DNA of 64,000 nucleotides from Enterobacter sp. Ag1 (GTDB lineage Bacteria; Pseudomonadota; Gammaproteobacteria; Enterobacterales; Enterobacteriaceae). Below are positions 43,430 through 53,383 of the stretch, one piece after another. The DNA is taken from positions 62,001 to 126,000 of the forward strand of contig AKXM01000005.1 in the NCBI GenBank assembly GCA_000277545.1. The letters are read 5' to 3'. The notes under the pieces are model-generated. The model was not told the DNA's origin and ran no database searches. It saw only the letters and a program-made list of their open reading frames with translations. Numbering within the stretch: the first letter of the stretch is position 1; every line of letters starts with the position of its first letter. The position numbers and the translations under genes are program-made.

Positions 43430-43642
43430 ATGTTAACCCTGAAAATGCGTCGGGACTGGCACTACTATGCGGTGGCGATTGGGCTGATTTTTATTCTGAA
43501 TGGCGTGGTCGGCCTGCTGGGCCTGGAAACGAAGGGCTGGCAGAGCTATGCGGTGGGGCTGGTGACCTGGGCGATCGGTTTTTGGCTTGCGGGCTTTATT
43601 ATCCGCCGTCCCCGGGAAGAGTCGGGCACGGCGGAGCCTTAA
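43430..43642 (+). CDS. yaiZ: Small inner-membrane protein YaiZ
   Basis: The 70-residue two-helix membrane protein is the same length as E. coli YaiZ, with the conserved RRDWHYYAVAIGLIFILNGV-type first helix and SYAVGLVTWAIGFWLAGFII second helix. The start at 43430 has GAGG 7-9 bases upstream; the ATG 15 bases earlier has none. It ends 3 bases from the convergent ddlA stop. Function unknown. Confidence 0.9.
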   Translation: MLTLKMRRDWHYYAVAIGLIFILNGVVGLLGLETKGWQSYAVGLVTWAIGFWLAGFIIRRPREESGTAEP

Positions 43643-43645
43643 GGA

Positions 43646-44746
43646 TTACGAAGTGATCGAGCTTTTCAGCGCGCAATCCTGCTGGTGGCGCTCAAGGGCA
43701 AGCTCAATCAGGCGGGTTATCAACTCCTGGTAGCTGATACCGCTGGCCTGCCACAGCTTGGGATACATGCTGATGTTGGTAAAGCCCGGCAGCGTGTTGA
43801 TCTCATTGATGATCACGTCGTTAGTTTCCGTCAGGAACACGTCGACGCGGGCCATGCCGCTACATTCCAGCGCCTGATAGGCACGAACCGCAATTTTACG
43901 GATTTTGTCGTTAACGTCGGCGTCGAGCGCCGCCGGAACGACAACCTGTGCCGCCTGCTCATCAATGTACTTGGTGTCGTACGAATAGAACTCGCTGTTC
44001 ACCACGATCTCGCCGCAGGTGCTGGCCTGCGGGTAATCATTCCCCAGCACGGCGCACTCGATTTCACGGCCTTTAATACCGGTTTCAACCACCACTTTAT
44101 GGTCAAACTCAAAGGCTAACGCCACCGCCGCGTGATATTGCTCTTCGGTGCTGGCTTTGCTGACGCCGACGGAGGAACCCTGGTTGGCTGGCTTGACAAA
44201 CAGCGGCAGACCCAGCTGTTTTTCAACCTCGGCGAAGCTGATTTTGGCGCGGTTAGCGCGGGTTAGCGTGATGAACGGAGCCACGTTCAGGCCCGCATCG
44301 CGCAGCAGGCGTTTGGCGACGTCTTTATCCATGCTGACCGCTGAGCCCAGCACGCCGGAGCCGACGAACGGCAGATTGGCGACGCGGAGCATGCCCTGCA
44401 GGGAACCGTCTTCGCCCAGCGTGCCGTGCACAATCGGGAAAATCACGTCAATTTGGGAAAGCTGTTCTGCGGTGCTGGTTTCAATCAGCTGGTGTTCGGT
44501 CTGGCCGGGGACCAGCGCCACGTTTTTCTCTGACCGGTTCAGGGCGATAAGCGCCGGATTGTTGGCGTTCAGCAGGTAGCTGGACGCATCGTTGATATGC
44601 CACTGGCCCTGTTTATCAATCCCCAGCAGCACAACATCAAACTTCGACTTATCAATGGCGTCGACGATATTTTTTGCCGACTGCAGCGACACCTCGTGTT
44701 CTGCCGATTTTCCACCAAACACGATACCAACCCGCAGTTTTGCCAT
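43646..44746 (-). CDS. ddlA: D-alanine--D-alanine ligase A
   Basis: The 366-residue ATP-grasp enzyme makes D-Ala-D-Ala for peptidoglycan in the cytoplasm. It has E. coli DdlA length and blocks: [19 protein letters not shown] at the N terminus, [35 protein letters not shown] (ATP clamp), [12 protein letters not shown] and the metal-binding [20 protein letters not shown]. Alone between yaiZ and the transporter gene, transcribed leftward from its own promoter in the 230-base upstream gap. Confidence 0.96.
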   Translation of the reverse strand: MAKLRVGIVFGGKSAEHEVSLQSAKNIVDAIDKSKFDVVLLGIDKQGQWHINDASSYLLNANNPALIALNRSEKNVALVPGQTEHQLIETSTAEQLSQIDVIFPIVHGTLGEDGSLQGMLRVANLPFVGSGVLGSAVSMDKDVAKRLLRDAGLNVAPFITLTRANRAKISFAEVEKQLGLPLFVKPANQGSSVGVSKASTEEQYHAAVALAFEFDHKVVVETGIKGREIECAVLGNDYPQASTCGEIVVNSEFYSYDTKYIDEQAAQVVVPAALDADVNDKIRKIAVRAYQALECSGMARVDVFLTETNDVIINEINTLPGFTNISMYPKLWQASGISYQELITRLIELALERHQQDCALKSSITS

Positions 44747-44978
44747 GCCTTTAATCCACCCATAAACTTTACGAAAGAGGACAACATAGCACGCTCATTC
44801 CGGGGATTCATGTGGTTCCTGCAACAACCTGTCCGGTCGGGCAGGATATGTGCTTTAGTAAGCAATCATGTCTGGATCGTAATGACAGCGCCGGGGCGCT
44901 GACGGCAATATTCATTAGTGTGATAAGCTTTCCAGAAATCGTTCTATTCTGGTTGCATCCCCTTTGAAAAAGCGCGCT

Positions 44979-46196
44979 ATGGAGTCCTGGAAGGTCAATC
45001 TCATTTCGGTCTGGTTCGGCTGTTTTTTTACCGGCCTTGCGATCAGCCAAATTTTGCCTTTTCTTCCGCTCTACGTTGAGCAGCTTGGCGTCACTTCCCA
45101 CGAAGCCCTTTCCCTTTGGTCCGGCCTGACGTTCAGCGTCACGTTTTTGGTTTCGGCTATCGTTTCGCCGATGTGGGGCAGCCTGGCCGACCGCAAAGGG
45201 CGCAAGCTGATGTTGCTTCGCGCCTCGTTTGGTATGGCGGTGGCGATTCTTCTCCAGGCCTTTGCCACCAACGTCTGGCAGCTGTTCCTGTTGCGCGCGG
45301 TAATGGGGTTAACGTCGGGTTATATTCCTAATGCAATGGCGCTGATTGCCTCTCAGGTGCCACGCGAGCGCAGCGGCTGGGCTATCAGTACGCTCTCAAC
45401 CGGGCAAATCAGCGGTGTGATTGTGGGCCCGCTGCTCGGCGGTTTTATGGCGGATCACCTTGGGCTAAGGCCGGTATTCTTTGCCACCGCGGGGCTGCTG
45501 ATGGTCAGTTTCCTGGTGACGCTGCTGCTGATAAAAGAGGGCGCTCGCCCGAAAATCAGCAAAGATGAGCGCCTGACCGGGAAAGAAGTTTTCGCCACGC
45601 TGCCTTACCCCTGGCTGATCCTCAGTCTGTTTATCACCACGCTGGTGATCCAGCTCTGTAACGGCTCGATTGGCCCGATTTTGGCGCTGTTTATTAAACA
45701 GCTGGCCCCGGACAGCAACAATATTGCGTTTATGAGCGGATTTATCGCCGCCTTGCCGGGCATATCCGCGCTCTTTGCCGCACCTAAATTGGGCAAACTG
45801 GGCGACAGGATTGGCACTGAACGTATTTTGATGGCGACGCTGTGCTGCGCCGTGGTGTTATTCCTTGCCATGTCCTTTGTCACCTCGCCGATGCAGCTTG
45901 GCATCTTGCGCTTTTTGCTGGGTTTTGCCGACGGGGCAATGTTACCGGCGGTGCAAACGCTGTTGCTCAAATACTGCAGCGACCAGGTCACCGGGCGTAT
46001 CTTCGGTTATAACCAGTCGTTTATGTATTTGGGGAATGTCGCCGGGCCTTTAATGGGGGCAGGGGTTTCCGCAATGGCCGGTTTTCGTTACGTTTTTGCG
46101 GCAACCGCCGTGGTTGTGCTGCTCAATGTCTGGCAGCTGGCGGTGGCTTTTAAGCGCAAGAATGCCCGTCAGGCGCTGGCCAGTAAAAGCACTTAG
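44979..46196 (+). CDS. MFS drug exporter, MdtG-like
   Basis: The 405-residue, 12-helix DHA1-family antiporter is related to E. coli MdtG (about half the residues agree). Shared blocks include [22 protein letters not shown], the MFS loop [33 protein letters not shown] and [19 protein letters not shown]. The start is taken at ATG 44979 ([15 protein letters not shown]), which lines up with MdtG; an in-frame TTG 15 bases upstream is possible and neither has a strong ribosome site. Not found at this place in E. coli. A terminator follows. The substrate is unknown; fosfomycin or deoxycholate, known for MdtG, cannot be assumed. Confidence 0.85.
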   Translation: MESWKVNLISVWFGCFFTGLAISQILPFLPLYVEQLGVTSHEALSLWSGLTFSVTFLVSAIVSPMWGSLADRKGRKLMLLRASFGMAVAILLQAFATNVWQLFLLRAVMGLTSGYIPNAMALIASQVPRERSGWAISTLSTGQISGVIVGPLLGGFMADHLGLRPVFFATAGLLMVSFLVTLLLIKEGARPKISKDERLTGKEVFATLPYPWLILSLFITTLVIQLCNGSIGPILALFIKQLAPDSNNIAFMSGFIAALPGISALFAAPKLGKLGDRIGTERILMATLCCAVVLFLAMSFVTSPMQLGILRFLLGFADGAMLPAVQTLLLKYCSDQVTGRIFGYNQSFMYLGNVAGPLMGAGVSAMAGFRYVFAATAVVVLLNVWQLAVAFKRKNARQALASKST

Positions 46197-46289
46197 CCGC
46201 CAGCCAGTTTCTCTGTGTGGGATATTATTGAGCAAAATATGAAGATTGATTTCGACTTATTATTCATTTAGTCGCTACCACAGATTTAG

Positions 46290-46316
46290 AGAATAATATT
46301 CCATTATTCTTTTTTT
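46290..46316 (+). terminator. Terminator after the MdtG-like gene
   Basis: AGAATAAT (46290-46297) pairs with ATTATTCT (46303-46310), loop ATTCC, followed by six T residues. The 8-base AT-rich stem is weak, but the T run is clear. A second small hairpin (CCTGAGA...TCTCAGG, 46402-46421) lies in the leader of iraP. Confidence 0.7.
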
Positions 46317-46469
46317 GTGGTGCAAAAAATTCGTTGTCGGGATTATTATCAGACGGAATCATTTTAATATTGCTGCTATTTGCTGTGACGCACATATTTA
46401 ACCTGAGATATTGCTCTCAGGTGGATCTGAGTGTTAACGTCATGCCTTAACCCCGCAGGGACTGAGAAA

Positions 46470-46730
46470 ATGAAAAATCTTATTGCTGAGTTATTGGTTA
46501 AGCTCGCCGAAAAGGAAGAAGAATCGAAAGAGTTGGTTGCTCAGGTTGAAGCGCTGGAAATAGTGGTCACAGCCTTATTGAGACGCCTTGAACAGGGAGA
46601 ACGTTCGGCGCTGGTTGCCAGCATTGAAGGGGCGTTAGATGATGCCTCCCCAAAGACGGCAGTGCCGGTCCAGGATACCGAATTACTCCGACAATATTTA
46701 AAAAAGCTCCTTATCTATCCTCGTAGTTGA
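46470..46730 (+). CDS. iraP: Anti-adaptor IraP
   Basis: The 86-residue coiled-coil protein has the same length as E. coli IraP and begins [20 protein letters not shown], with a central CAQVEALEI-like helix ([18 protein letters not shown]) and C-terminal [13 protein letters not shown]. It blocks the adaptor RssB and so stabilises sigma-S during phosphate starvation. That fits its place right before phoA. The start is ATG 46470, with GGGACTGAG upstream; an ATG 39 bases earlier would add a non-conserved extension. Confidence 0.93.
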   Translation: MKNLIAELLVKLAEKEEESKELVAQVEALEIVVTALLRRLEQGERSALVASIEGALDDASPKTAVPVQDTELLRQYLKKLLIYPRS

Positions 46731-46741
46731 ATCAAATTTTA

Positions 46742-46759
46742 CTGTCATATTAGTGTCAT
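46742..46759 (+). promoter_or_regulatory. Pho box of phoA
   Basis: CTGTCATATTAGTGTCAT holds two TGTCA repeats 11 bases apart, the PhoB site, and a TATACT -10 element (46770-46775) lies 10 bases downstream, the standard PhoB-dependent layout. Confidence 0.88.
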
Positions 46760-46823
46760 AAGTCATTTTTATACTCGCTCTGTTTTTATTTATATTCAGT
46801 AGTTACTACATGGAGAAAATAAA

Positions 46824-48242
46824 GTGAAACAGAGCGTAATTATCGCCAGCCTGCTGCCTTTGCTGCTTGCCAGCGCCCCATCAAAATCACAAGAAACATC
46901 CTCTTCCCCTCTGGAAAATCGCGCCGCTCAGGGAGATTTAACTCAGCCGGGCGGTGCTCGCCGTATTACAGGCGATCAAACTGAAGCGATCCGTGCCTCG
47001 CTCAACAATAAAACAGCGAAGAACATTATTCTGCTGATTGGCGACGGAATGGGCGATTCGGAAATTACCGCCGCCAGAAACTATGCCGAAGGGGCTGGTG
47101 GTTTCTTTAAAGGAATTGATGCCTTACCGCTGACCGGGCAATACACCCATTATTCTTTAGACAAGAAAACGAAAAAGCCGGATTACGTCACCGATTCTGC
47201 GGCTTCCGCCACGGCGTGGAGTACCGGCGTGAAAACCTATAACGGCGCGCTGGGCGTGGACGTCGACGGGAAAGATCACGTCACCATCCTCGAACTGGCG
47301 AAGGCGGCCGGTAAGGCGACGGGTAACGTATCCACGGCGGAAATTCAGGATGCCACGCCAGCGGCGCTGGTTTCCCACGTGACGGGGCGTAAATGCTATG
47401 GCCCAAGCGCCACCAGCGAAAAATGTGCCACTAACGCGCTGGAAAACGGGGGCAAAGGCTCCATTACCGAGCAACTGCTGAATACCCGCGCCGACGTGAC
47501 GCTTGGTGGTGGGGCAAAAACCTTTAGTGAAACGGCAAAAGCCGGTGAATGGAACGGGAAAACGCTGCGCGAGCAGGCCGATGCCCGTGGCTATCAGTGG
47601 GTGGATAACGCCGCCGGCCTTGCGTCGGTGACAGAAGCTAACCAGCAAAAACCGCTGATCGGTATGTTCGCCGACGGCAATATGCCTGTGCGTTGGGAAG
47701 GGCCGAAGGCCACTTACCACGGGAATATCGATCAGCCAGCCGTGACCTGTACGCCTAATCCGAAGCGCGACAGCAGCGTGCCGACCCTGGCGCAGATGAC
47801 CGAAAAAGCTATCGACCTGCTGAAAGGAAACGAGAAAGGCTTCTTCCTTCAGGTCGAAGGCGCTTCTATTGATAAACAGGATCACGCCGCTAACCCATGC
47901 GGGCAGATTGGCGAGACGGTCGATCTCGATGAAGCCGTGCAAAAAGCGCTGGAGTTTGCCCGTAAAGATGGCAATACCCTGGTTGTTGTCACCGCAGACC
48001 ACGCCCATTCCAGCCAGATTGTGGCGCCGGACACCAAAGCGCCTGGCCTGACTCAGGCGCTGAACACCAAAGATGGCGCGGTGATGGTCATCAGCTACGG
48101 CAACTCCGAGGGTGAATCTCAGGAGCACACCGGCACCCAGCTACGCGTGGCGGCCTATGGCCCACATGCAGCCAATGTGGTGGGGCTGACCGATCAGACC
48201 GACCTGTTCTACACCATGAAATCAGCGATGGCGCTGGAGTAA
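46824..48242 (+). CDS. phoA: Alkaline phosphatase PhoA
   Basis: The 472-residue periplasmic dimeric phosphomonoesterase has a signal peptide at about 1-22. The catalytic Ser is in [10 protein letters not shown]. The metal ligands are [10 protein letters not shown] (Asp), [10 protein letters not shown] (Glu/Asp/His) and [11 protein letters not shown] (Asp/His), with a final His in EHTGTQL. The four cysteines expected for two disulfides are present ([14 protein letters not shown] and others). The start is GTG 46824, as in E. coli, with GGAG 9 bases upstream. Transcription depends on PhoB via the Pho box. psiF follows after a terminator. Confidence 0.96.
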   Translation: MKQSVIIASLLPLLLASAPSKSQETSSSPLENRAAQGDLTQPGGARRITGDQTEAIRASLNNKTAKNIILLIGDGMGDSEITAARNYAEGAGGFFKGIDALPLTGQYTHYSLDKKTKKPDYVTDSAASATAWSTGVKTYNGALGVDVDGKDHVTILELAKAAGKATGNVSTAEIQDATPAALVSHVTGRKCYGPSATSEKCATNALENGGKGSITEQLLNTRADVTLGGGAKTFSETAKAGEWNGKTLREQADARGYQWVDNAAGLASVTEANQQKPLIGMFADGNMPVRWEGPKATYHGNIDQPAVTCTPNPKRDSSVPTLAQMTEKAIDLLKGNEKGFFLQVEGASIDKQDHAANPCGQIGETVDLDEAVQKALEFARKDGNTLVVVTADHAHSSQIVAPDTKAPGLTQALNTKDGAVMVISYGNSEGESQEHTGTQLRVAAYGPHAANVVGLTDQTDLFYTMKSAMALE

Positions 48243-48267
48243 AGGTGAGCTTGCGTAACAGGTAAGA

Positions 48268-48300
48268 AAAAAATGCGGCGGAAACGTCGCATTTTTTTTG
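48268..48300 (+). terminator. Terminator between phoA and psiF
   Basis: A stem of A-run plus ATGCG.CG pairs with CG.CGCAT plus T-run around a GAAA tetraloop, ending in at least seven T residues. psiF starts 45 bases later, so its expression probably relies on readthrough or its own promoter. Confidence 0.85.
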
Positions 48301-48344
48301 CCTTAGGCCAGACTTTAAACGTCACAATAAAAAAGGAATAAGGT

Positions 48345-48656
48345 ATGAAATTTTCATTATTAGCGGTGTTACTGGTAGGGCTGGTTGGGTCAGCAACGGC
48401 GGCGGATAAAACGATGACGCCGCAGCAGCAGCGTATGACGACCTGTAATCAGCAGGCGGCTTCGCAGTCTCTGAAAGGGGACCAGCGTAAGAGCTACATG
48501 AGCAGCTGTCTCAAAGGGGAAGCGCCTGCCGCGGCGGGGAAAACCCTGACGCCTCAGCAACAAAAAATGAAGGACTGTAATGCGGACGCGGCGAAGCAAT
48601 CGCTGAAGGGCGACGCCAGAAAAACCTTTATGAGTAATTGCCTGAAGAAAAAATAA
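48345..48656 (+). CDS. psiF: Phosphate-starvation-inducible protein PsiF
   Basis: The 103-residue secreted protein (signal peptide at about 1-19, ending SATAA) is made of two near-identical PsiF repeats. Each has TPQQQ.M..CN..A..QSLKGD.RK.(Y/F)MS.CLK, at about residues 24-56 and 66-102. Function is unknown. Known in E. coli as induced by phosphate starvation next to phoA. AAAGGAAT precedes ATG 48345. In E. coli adrA follows; here proC follows directly. Confidence 0.92.
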   Translation: MKFSLLAVLLVGLVGSATAADKTMTPQQQRMTTCNQQAASQSLKGDQRKSYMSSCLKGEAPAAAGKTLTPQQQKMKDCNADAAKQSLKGDARKTFMSNCLKKK

Positions 48657-48669
48657 GTTGTTTTGAATG

Positions 48670-48719
48670 GCCCTCACCCCGTCCCTCTCCCCCGCGGGGA
48701 AAGGGTTAGGGTGAGGGGC
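48670..48719. repeat. GC-rich palindromic repeat between psiF and proC
   Basis: CCCTCACCC (48671-48679) pairs with GGGTGAGGG (48709-48717), with an inner CCCCGCGGGG stem. It belongs to the same family as the element at 55338 (CCCTCACCCC.GYCCTCTCCCC). It sits between two convergent genes and may act as a terminator or mRNA-stabilising REP-like element. Confidence 0.7.
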
Positions 48720-48729
48720 TATATCAAAA

Positions 48730-49539
48730 TCAGGACTTCCCGAGCAGCTCTGACTTCGCCATACACTTCACCATCGCTTCCATCACGGCAGCGCGGAAAC
48801 CTTTCTCTTCCAGCACTTTGACCGCTTCAATGGTGGTGCCGCCAGGGGAACAAACCATGTCTTTCAGCTCACCCGGATGGGTACCGGTTTCCAGCACCAT
48901 CTTCGCCGAGCCCATCACCGCCTGAGCGGCAAACTGATAGGCCTGTTTGCGCGGCATACCGCCCAGCACGGCGGCATCGGCCATGGCTTCGATAAACATA
49001 AATACATAAGCCGGGGCAGATCCGCTGACGCCCACGACCGGGTGGATCATCGCTTCGCTTACGACTTCGGCCTGGCCAAAGCTGCGGAAAATGCTCACCG
49101 CATCGGCAATGTCTTCCGGCGTGACTAGCGCGTTTGGCGTGACCGACGTCATGCCCGCGTTCACCAGTGCAGGGGTATTCGGCATTGCACGGATAATTTT
49201 CCGGTCATGGCCCAGCACTTTGGCCAGGGTTTCCAGAGTGATACCCGCGGCAATGGAGATAATCACGGTGTCTTTGTTCAGGTCGGAGTTAACTTCACTC
49301 AGCACCTTAAGCATGATGTTTGGCTTCACGGCACCAAAGACGATGTCGGCTATCTGCGCAACTTCCTGCGCGCTCTGCGCCGGGTTAATGCCGTATTCTT
49401 CGCACAGGGCCTGAACTTTGTCCGGCGACGGGGTGTAGATCCAGATATTGCCGGCAGGCACAAGGCCGCTGGAAATCAGGCCGCCGAGGATGGCTTTGCC
49501 CATGTTACCGCAGCCAATAAACCCTATTTTCTTGTCCAT
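48730..49539 (-). CDS. proC: Pyrroline-5-carboxylate reductase
   Basis: The 269-residue cytoplasmic enzyme carries out the last step of proline synthesis, reducing pyrroline-5-carboxylate with NADPH. The N-terminal Rossmann motif is KIGFIGCGNMGKAILGGL, with VKPNIM and IRAMPNTPALVNAGM following. The C-terminal dimer and active-site helix reads ELKDMVCSPGGTTIEAVKVLE. It matches E. coli ProC in length. Converges on psiF across the palindromic repeat. Its promoter is in the 323-base gap before yaiI. Confidence 0.96.
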   Translation of the reverse strand: MDKKIGFIGCGNMGKAILGGLISSGLVPAGNIWIYTPSPDKVQALCEEYGINPAQSAQEVAQIADIVFGAVKPNIMLKVLSEVNSDLNKDTVIISIAAGITLETLAKVLGHDRKIIRAMPNTPALVNAGMTSVTPNALVTPEDIADAVSIFRSFGQAEVVSEAMIHPVVGVSGSAPAYVFMFIEAMADAAVLGGMPRKQAYQFAAQAVMGSAKMVLETGTHPGELKDMVCSPGGTTIEAVKVLEEKGFRAAVMEAMVKCMAKSELLGKS

Positions 49540-49862
49540 AGCATGACTCCATGGTGATGTGTTTTGTTATTTGATGGTAATAGCTTAACCAGACTTCTGA
49601 CAAATCTAATGGGGATAAAATTCTGCAATGTGTCGCCATAAAAATAAACTGGAAAATCAATTCATTGATTTTCGGCTGATAACCACAAAGAGGGAAAACC
49701 ACGCTTTTTCCCTCTTTGTCAGCAATCTCTTAACGCGCTTTTTACCGCTTAGGCTATGTTTGCACGCAACGGCGAACGGCCGGGGTGGAAACAGATAAAT
49801 TTTGTCATTCGGCAAAAGCACGGCAAAATCGCCCCCATTCCCACCGAAAGTCAGGAGCCATA
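49540..49862. other. proC-yaiI intergenic region with a strong orphan hairpin
   Basis: These 323 bases carry the divergent promoters of proC and yaiI. The notable content is a perfect 14-base inverted repeat: ACAAAGAGGGAAAA (49685-49698) with TTTTCCCTCTTTGT (49706-49719), extended by GCTG...CAGC outside. It is not next to the end of any known gene, so as a terminator it would end an unannotated transcript. No convincing small gene is seen. Confidence 0.6.
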
Positions 49863-50324
49863 ATGCAAATTTGGGTGGATGCCGATGCGTGTCCAAAAGT
49901 CATCAAAGAGGTGCTGTTTCGCGCGGCAGATCGCGCTCAGGTTATGGTCACGCTGGTGGCTAATCAGGGGATGAAAACGCCGCCGTCGCGGTTTATTCGC
50001 AGCCTGCAGGTTGCCTCTGGATTTGACGTGGCGGATAACGAAATTGTGCGTCGCTGCGAGAAAGACGATTTGGTTATCACCGCCGATATTCCGCTGGCGG
50101 CAGACGTGCTGGAGAAAGGGGCGGTGGCGCTGAATCCCCGGGGCGAGCTTTATACCCCTGCAACCATTCGTGAACGCCTGACGATGCGTGACTTTATGGA
50201 TACTCTGCGCGCCAGCGGCGTGCAAACCGGCGGGCCGGACAGCCTGAGCCAGCGCGACCGCCAGCAGTTTGCCAATGAGCTGGAAAAGTGGCTGCTGAAG
50301 GTCGCGCGGGCGCAAAAGTCTTAG
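49863..50324 (+). CDS. yaiI: UPF0178 protein YaiI
   Basis: The 153-residue protein of the YaiI/YqxD family (DUF188, a PIN-like fold) starts [25 protein letters not shown]. It has the conserved Asp positions of the fold ([36 protein letters not shown]), a possible nuclease site; the activity is not established. The start at 49863 has AGGAG 7 bases upstream; a longer in-frame ATG upstream is not conserved. Its 3' end overlaps the convergent DUF2076-type gene by four bases. Confidence 0.92.
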   Translation: MQIWVDADACPKVIKEVLFRAADRAQVMVTLVANQGMKTPPSRFIRSLQVASGFDVADNEIVRRCEKDDLVITADIPLAADVLEKGAVALNPRGELYTPATIRERLTMRDFMDTLRASGVQTGGPDSLSQRDRQQFANELEKWLLKVARAQKS

Positions 50325-51064
50325 ATAAAGCTGTCGTCGTCGTCGTCGCCGTAATCGTCGCCGCCAAAATCATCGTTACCGTAATCGGTATTGTCCTGCG
50401 ACTGCCAGCCGCCCTGGTTCTGGAACTGACGGTCATCGACCTGGCTGTAGTCGTTGACCGAGTCGAATGAGCTGTTGTCGAAGGTCGGCGCCGGTTCATT
50501 GATAATATTGACGATCTCTTCCGGCTGGCTGCGGTGGAACATGCTGGTCAGCATTTCTGCCACCACGACACCACCGGCTACGCCCGCTGCGGTTTGCAGC
50601 GCGCCAGATAAGAACCCGCCTCCGGCACGTGGGGCGCTGGCCGGGGCAGCCTGTTGCTGTGGTGCACCATATCCGCCCTGTTGTGGCGCGCCGTAGCCTG
50701 GCGCAGAAGAGGTGCCATAGTTCTGGCTACCCGGAATCGGATCGGAGCCACGAGCAGTATTATTACTGCTGCTGCCGCCGCCGAACAACCCGGCAAGGAA
50801 ACCGCCGCTGCTTTGCTGCTGGCGAGATTTCTGCTCCAGCTCGCTCACCTGCGCTTCCAGGGCCTGAATTTTGCCATTCAGCTGCTTCATGGCCGCTTCC
50901 TGGATAAGGATCGTCTGCGTCATGTAGTAGGCGGCACCCGGCTGCTGGCTGAGGTGTTGCGCAATCCGCTGTTCGGCGGCCGCATCGCGGGTGGCACTTT
51001 GGCTTTCGGCCTGTTTCAGACGGTCAAAAAGCCCGTCAATAAGACGCTGCTCTTCAGCTTGCAT
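50321..51064 (-). CDS. DUF2076-type protein
   Basis: The 247-residue protein has an N-terminal coiled-coil region (about 1-85: [39 protein letters not shown] and [20 protein letters not shown]). A low-complexity Gly/Gln/Pro-rich middle follows (GYGAPQQ twice, [10 protein letters not shown] and GGGFLSGAL), then an A/G-rich helix ([17 protein letters not shown]) and a very acidic tail ([12 protein letters not shown]). This is the layout of DUF2076 periplasmic ligand-binding-sensor-like proteins, whose function is unknown. It is not at this place in E. coli. It is transcribed toward yaiI, overlapping it. Confidence 0.75.
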   Translation of the reverse strand: MQAEEQRLIDGLFDRLKQAESQSATRDAAAEQRIAQHLSQQPGAAYYMTQTILIQEAAMKQLNGKIQALEAQVSELEQKSRQQQSSGGFLAGLFGGGSSSNNTARGSDPIPGSQNYGTSSAPGYGAPQQGGYGAPQQQAAPASAPRAGGGFLSGALQTAAGVAGGVVVAEMLTSMFHRSQPEEIVNIINEPAPTFDNSSFDSVNDYSQVDDRQFQNQGGWQSQDNTDYGNDDFGGDDYGDDDDDSFI

Positions 51065-51303
51065 GGTTCATACCTCTGTCATGATGAAATCTTAAAACGA
51101 GTCTGGATCACATTCAGCGTAGGTGAAACGCCTTAATCGTAAAGCTAACCATAAATGTGTTACCGAATCTCAGATTAAGGGTTGTCATTGGCCTGGCGTT
51201 TAAAGTATTGTGGCGCAGTTAGCAGGTGGTGGATTTAGTTTACACTTGTTACGCATCAGTTAATGCCGTTATAGCTGGGCTTTAAGCGACAGGTTTCATT
51301 TTT

Positions 51304-51321
51304 TGTAATCATAGGTTTACA
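51304..51321. promoter_or_regulatory. TyrR box of aroL
   Basis: TGTAAT-N6-TTTACA matches the TyrR consensus TGTAAA-N6-TTTACA in 11 of 12 specified bases. A degenerate second box ends with TTTACA at 51239-51244; the 12 bases GTTTACACTTGT occur at both places, 77 bases apart. TyrR represses aroL in E. coli with tyrosine. Confidence 0.8.
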
Positions 51322-51326
51322 CTTGT

Positions 51327-51344
51327 CGCGTACTAGTTTAGTGG
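51327..51344. promoter_or_regulatory. TrpR operator of aroL
   Basis: GCGTACTAGTTTAGTGG matches the TrpR operator half CGTACTAGTT and part of the other half. It lies across the -35/-10 spacer before TATTAT (51345-51350). E. coli aroL is also controlled by TrpR together with TyrR. Confidence 0.75.
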
Positions 51345-51415
51345 TATTATCGCATTCTGTTTTCCTGCTTTTACCCCTTGTGGCCTCAGGCCCGCATTTC
51401 CGAGGATTATCTTTG

Positions 51416-51940
51416 ATGACTCAACCCCTATTCTTAGTCGGCGCTCGCGGCTGTGGTAAGACGACCGTCGGTCAGGCATTGGCGAGAACGCTGGGTTACG
51501 CCTTTGTCGATACCGATAGTTTTCTGCTGAACCACACCGGCAAGAGCGTGGCGGAGATTGTGGCCGAAGAGGGTTGGGAAGGGTTTCGGGCTCGTGAATC
51601 CGATGCGCTGCAGCGCGTGACGGCCCCGGCGACCGTGGTGGCAACCGGTGGTGGCATGGTGCTGGCAGAGGGCAATCGGCAGTTTATGCAGGAAAACGGC
51701 ATCCCCGTTTGGTTACATGCCCCGGCGCAGGTTCTGGCTTCACGCCTGACCGCCTCTCCGGAAGAAGGGCAACGCCCAACGCTCACAGGGAAAGGCGTGA
51801 CCGATGAAATCGTTGACGTGCTCGCCGCTCGCGAAGGGCTCTACCGGCAGGTTGCCCGCCACATTGTGGACGCCACTCGCTCTCCTGATGCGGTAGTGGA
51901 AGCAATCCTCAGCGCGTTACAAATGGCCCGCGCCAGTTAG
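51416..51940 (+). CDS. aroL: Shikimate kinase II
   Basis: The 174-residue cytoplasmic kinase phosphorylates shikimate in aromatic amino-acid synthesis. Walker A is [11 protein letters not shown] (9-19), with FVDTDSFL for Mg2+/shikimate, RARESDAL and the GGGMV loop; the lid region is [10 protein letters not shown]. The length is identical to E. coli AroL. ATG 51416 begins the conserved [12 protein letters not shown]; an in-frame ATG further upstream lies within the operator region. TyrR and TrpR operators control it. Confidence 0.95.
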   Translation: MTQPLFLVGARGCGKTTVGQALARTLGYAFVDTDSFLLNHTGKSVAEIVAEEGWEGFRARESDALQRVTAPATVVATGGGMVLAEGNRQFMQENGIPVWLHAPAQVLASRLTASPEEGQRPTLTGKGVTDEIVDVLAAREGLYRQVARHIVDATRSPDAVVEAILSALQMARAS

Positions 51941-51981
51941 CCTATACTTAACGCTCATCCATAAGAAATTAAGGACGAGCG

Positions 51982-52059
51982 ATGGCCATTCAGCCACTTT
52001 TCGTCGAGAGCCTGACCGGCAGGATCAGGCGTACGCCGCGCGTGCGACCTTCTTCCTAA
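51982..52059 (+). CDS. Possible 25-residue small protein (yaiA position, first)
   Basis: ATG 51982 has AAGGACGAG upstream and reads MAIQPLFVESLTGRIRR... to a TAA at 52057-52059. The C terminus is arginine- and proline-rich. It stands where E. coli has yaiA but shows no likeness to YaiA (63 residues). I cannot tell a real small protein from a chance frame. The ribosome site is the only support. Confidence 0.3.
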   Translation: MAIQPLFVESLTGRIRRTPRVRPSS

Positions 52060-52142
52060 GAGAAACTTTTATCTCATTCATTTAGCTAAAATATATTCCT
52101 TAGAGATGTTGCTCAGTAGTTGATGTTTCGTTAAGGATTTCG

Positions 52143-52247
52143 ATGTCGCTCTGGTTGTATGCTGCGGATTGTGGCGATCAAAAAACGATCGACCCGGCGG
52201 AGTTATTTCATAGCGGACGTGGAGCAATGCAGCGAAGAGGGCGGTAA
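52143..52247 (+). CDS. Possible 34-residue small protein (yaiA position, second)
   Basis: ATG 52143 lies 6 bases after AAGGA and reads MSLWLYAADCGDQKTIDPAE... to TAA 52245-52247, 22 bases before aroM. The composition is ordinary, without membrane helix or repeat. It could be a real small protein co-transcribed with aroM or a chance frame. No likeness to YaiA is seen. Between the two candidates (52060-52142) the DNA is AT-rich and may hold the aroM promoter. Confidence 0.35.
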   Translation: MSLWLYAADCGDQKTIDPAELFHSGRGAMQRRGR

Positions 52248-52269
52248 CTGAGTAATAGCGGAGCGAAGC

Positions 52270-52947
52270 ATGAAACCAACTGTAGCCATTCTCACCGTCG
52301 GCAAAGTGTCAGTCAGTGAGGTTTTACCTTTTTTAACTGAACATATCTCTGAACAACAAATCTCTCAGGTCAGCCTGTTGGGCAATCTCTCCCCCGATGA
52401 GGTTCGCCGTCAGTTTTCCCCGTCCCCCGGTGAAGAAACGCTGCTCACGCTATTGGCGGATAACACCATTACGTCAGTCGGGCGGGACAAAATCTCCATT
52501 GCGATGCAGGGCATCATCGAACAGCTGGATAATCAGGGCTACGAAGTTATCCTGCTGATGAGCACGATGCCGCTGACGGGGTTAAGCGCCCGCAATGCCA
52601 TTCTGCTGGAGCCTGAGCGCATCATTCCTCCGCTGGTAGCGTCGATTGTGGATGGTCATCAGGTAGGGATCATTCTGCCGGTTGCAGAAATGATTAAGTT
52701 TCAGGAGCTGAAGTGGCGCAAGCTGACCCATCCGCCGCTTTATTCGCTTGCGAACCCGATCCACGGTAGCGAAGCCGAGCTGCTGGAGGCCGGAAAAAAA
52801 CTGATGGCTGAAGGGGCGGATGTTCTGGTTCTCGACTGCCTTGGCTACCATCAAAAACACCGGGATTTACTGCAAAAGCAGCTGGATGTGCCGGTGCTCT
52901 TATCCAACGTACTGGTGGCCAGATTAGCCGCAGAATTGCTTATCTGA
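52270..52947 (+). CDS. aroM: AroM family protein
   Basis: The 225-residue protein is homologous to E. coli AroM along its length ([83 protein letters not shown]). It has an Asp/Glu racemase-like fold. Its function is unknown despite the name. GGAGCG precedes ATG 52270. In E. coli it is co-transcribed with aroL through yaiA; here 329 bases lie between the two. Confidence 0.92.
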   Translation: MKPTVAILTVGKVSVSEVLPFLTEHISEQQISQVSLLGNLSPDEVRRQFSPSPGEETLLTLLADNTITSVGRDKISIAMQGIIEQLDNQGYEVILLMSTMPLTGLSARNAILLEPERIIPPLVASIVDGHQVGIILPVAEMIKFQELKWRKLTHPPLYSLANPIHGSEAELLEAGKKLMAEGADVLVLDCLGYHQKHRDLLQKQLDVPVLLSNVLVARLAAELLI

Positions 52948-52969
52948 ACGGAATTAACAATTTGCGTGA

Positions 52970-53323
<354 letters not shown>

Positions 53324-53334
53324 CTGACTTTCAG

Positions 53335-53365
53335 GCCCCTCGTTTCACCGCGAGGGGCTTTTTTT
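53335..53365. terminator. Terminator between ppnP and rdgC
   Basis: GCCCCTCG (53335-53342) pairs with CGAGGGGC (53351-53358), followed by seven T residues on the plus strand. It separates ppnP from convergent rdgC. Confidence 0.9.
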
Positions 53366-53383
53366 ATGCGTCAGCCACGGCAA

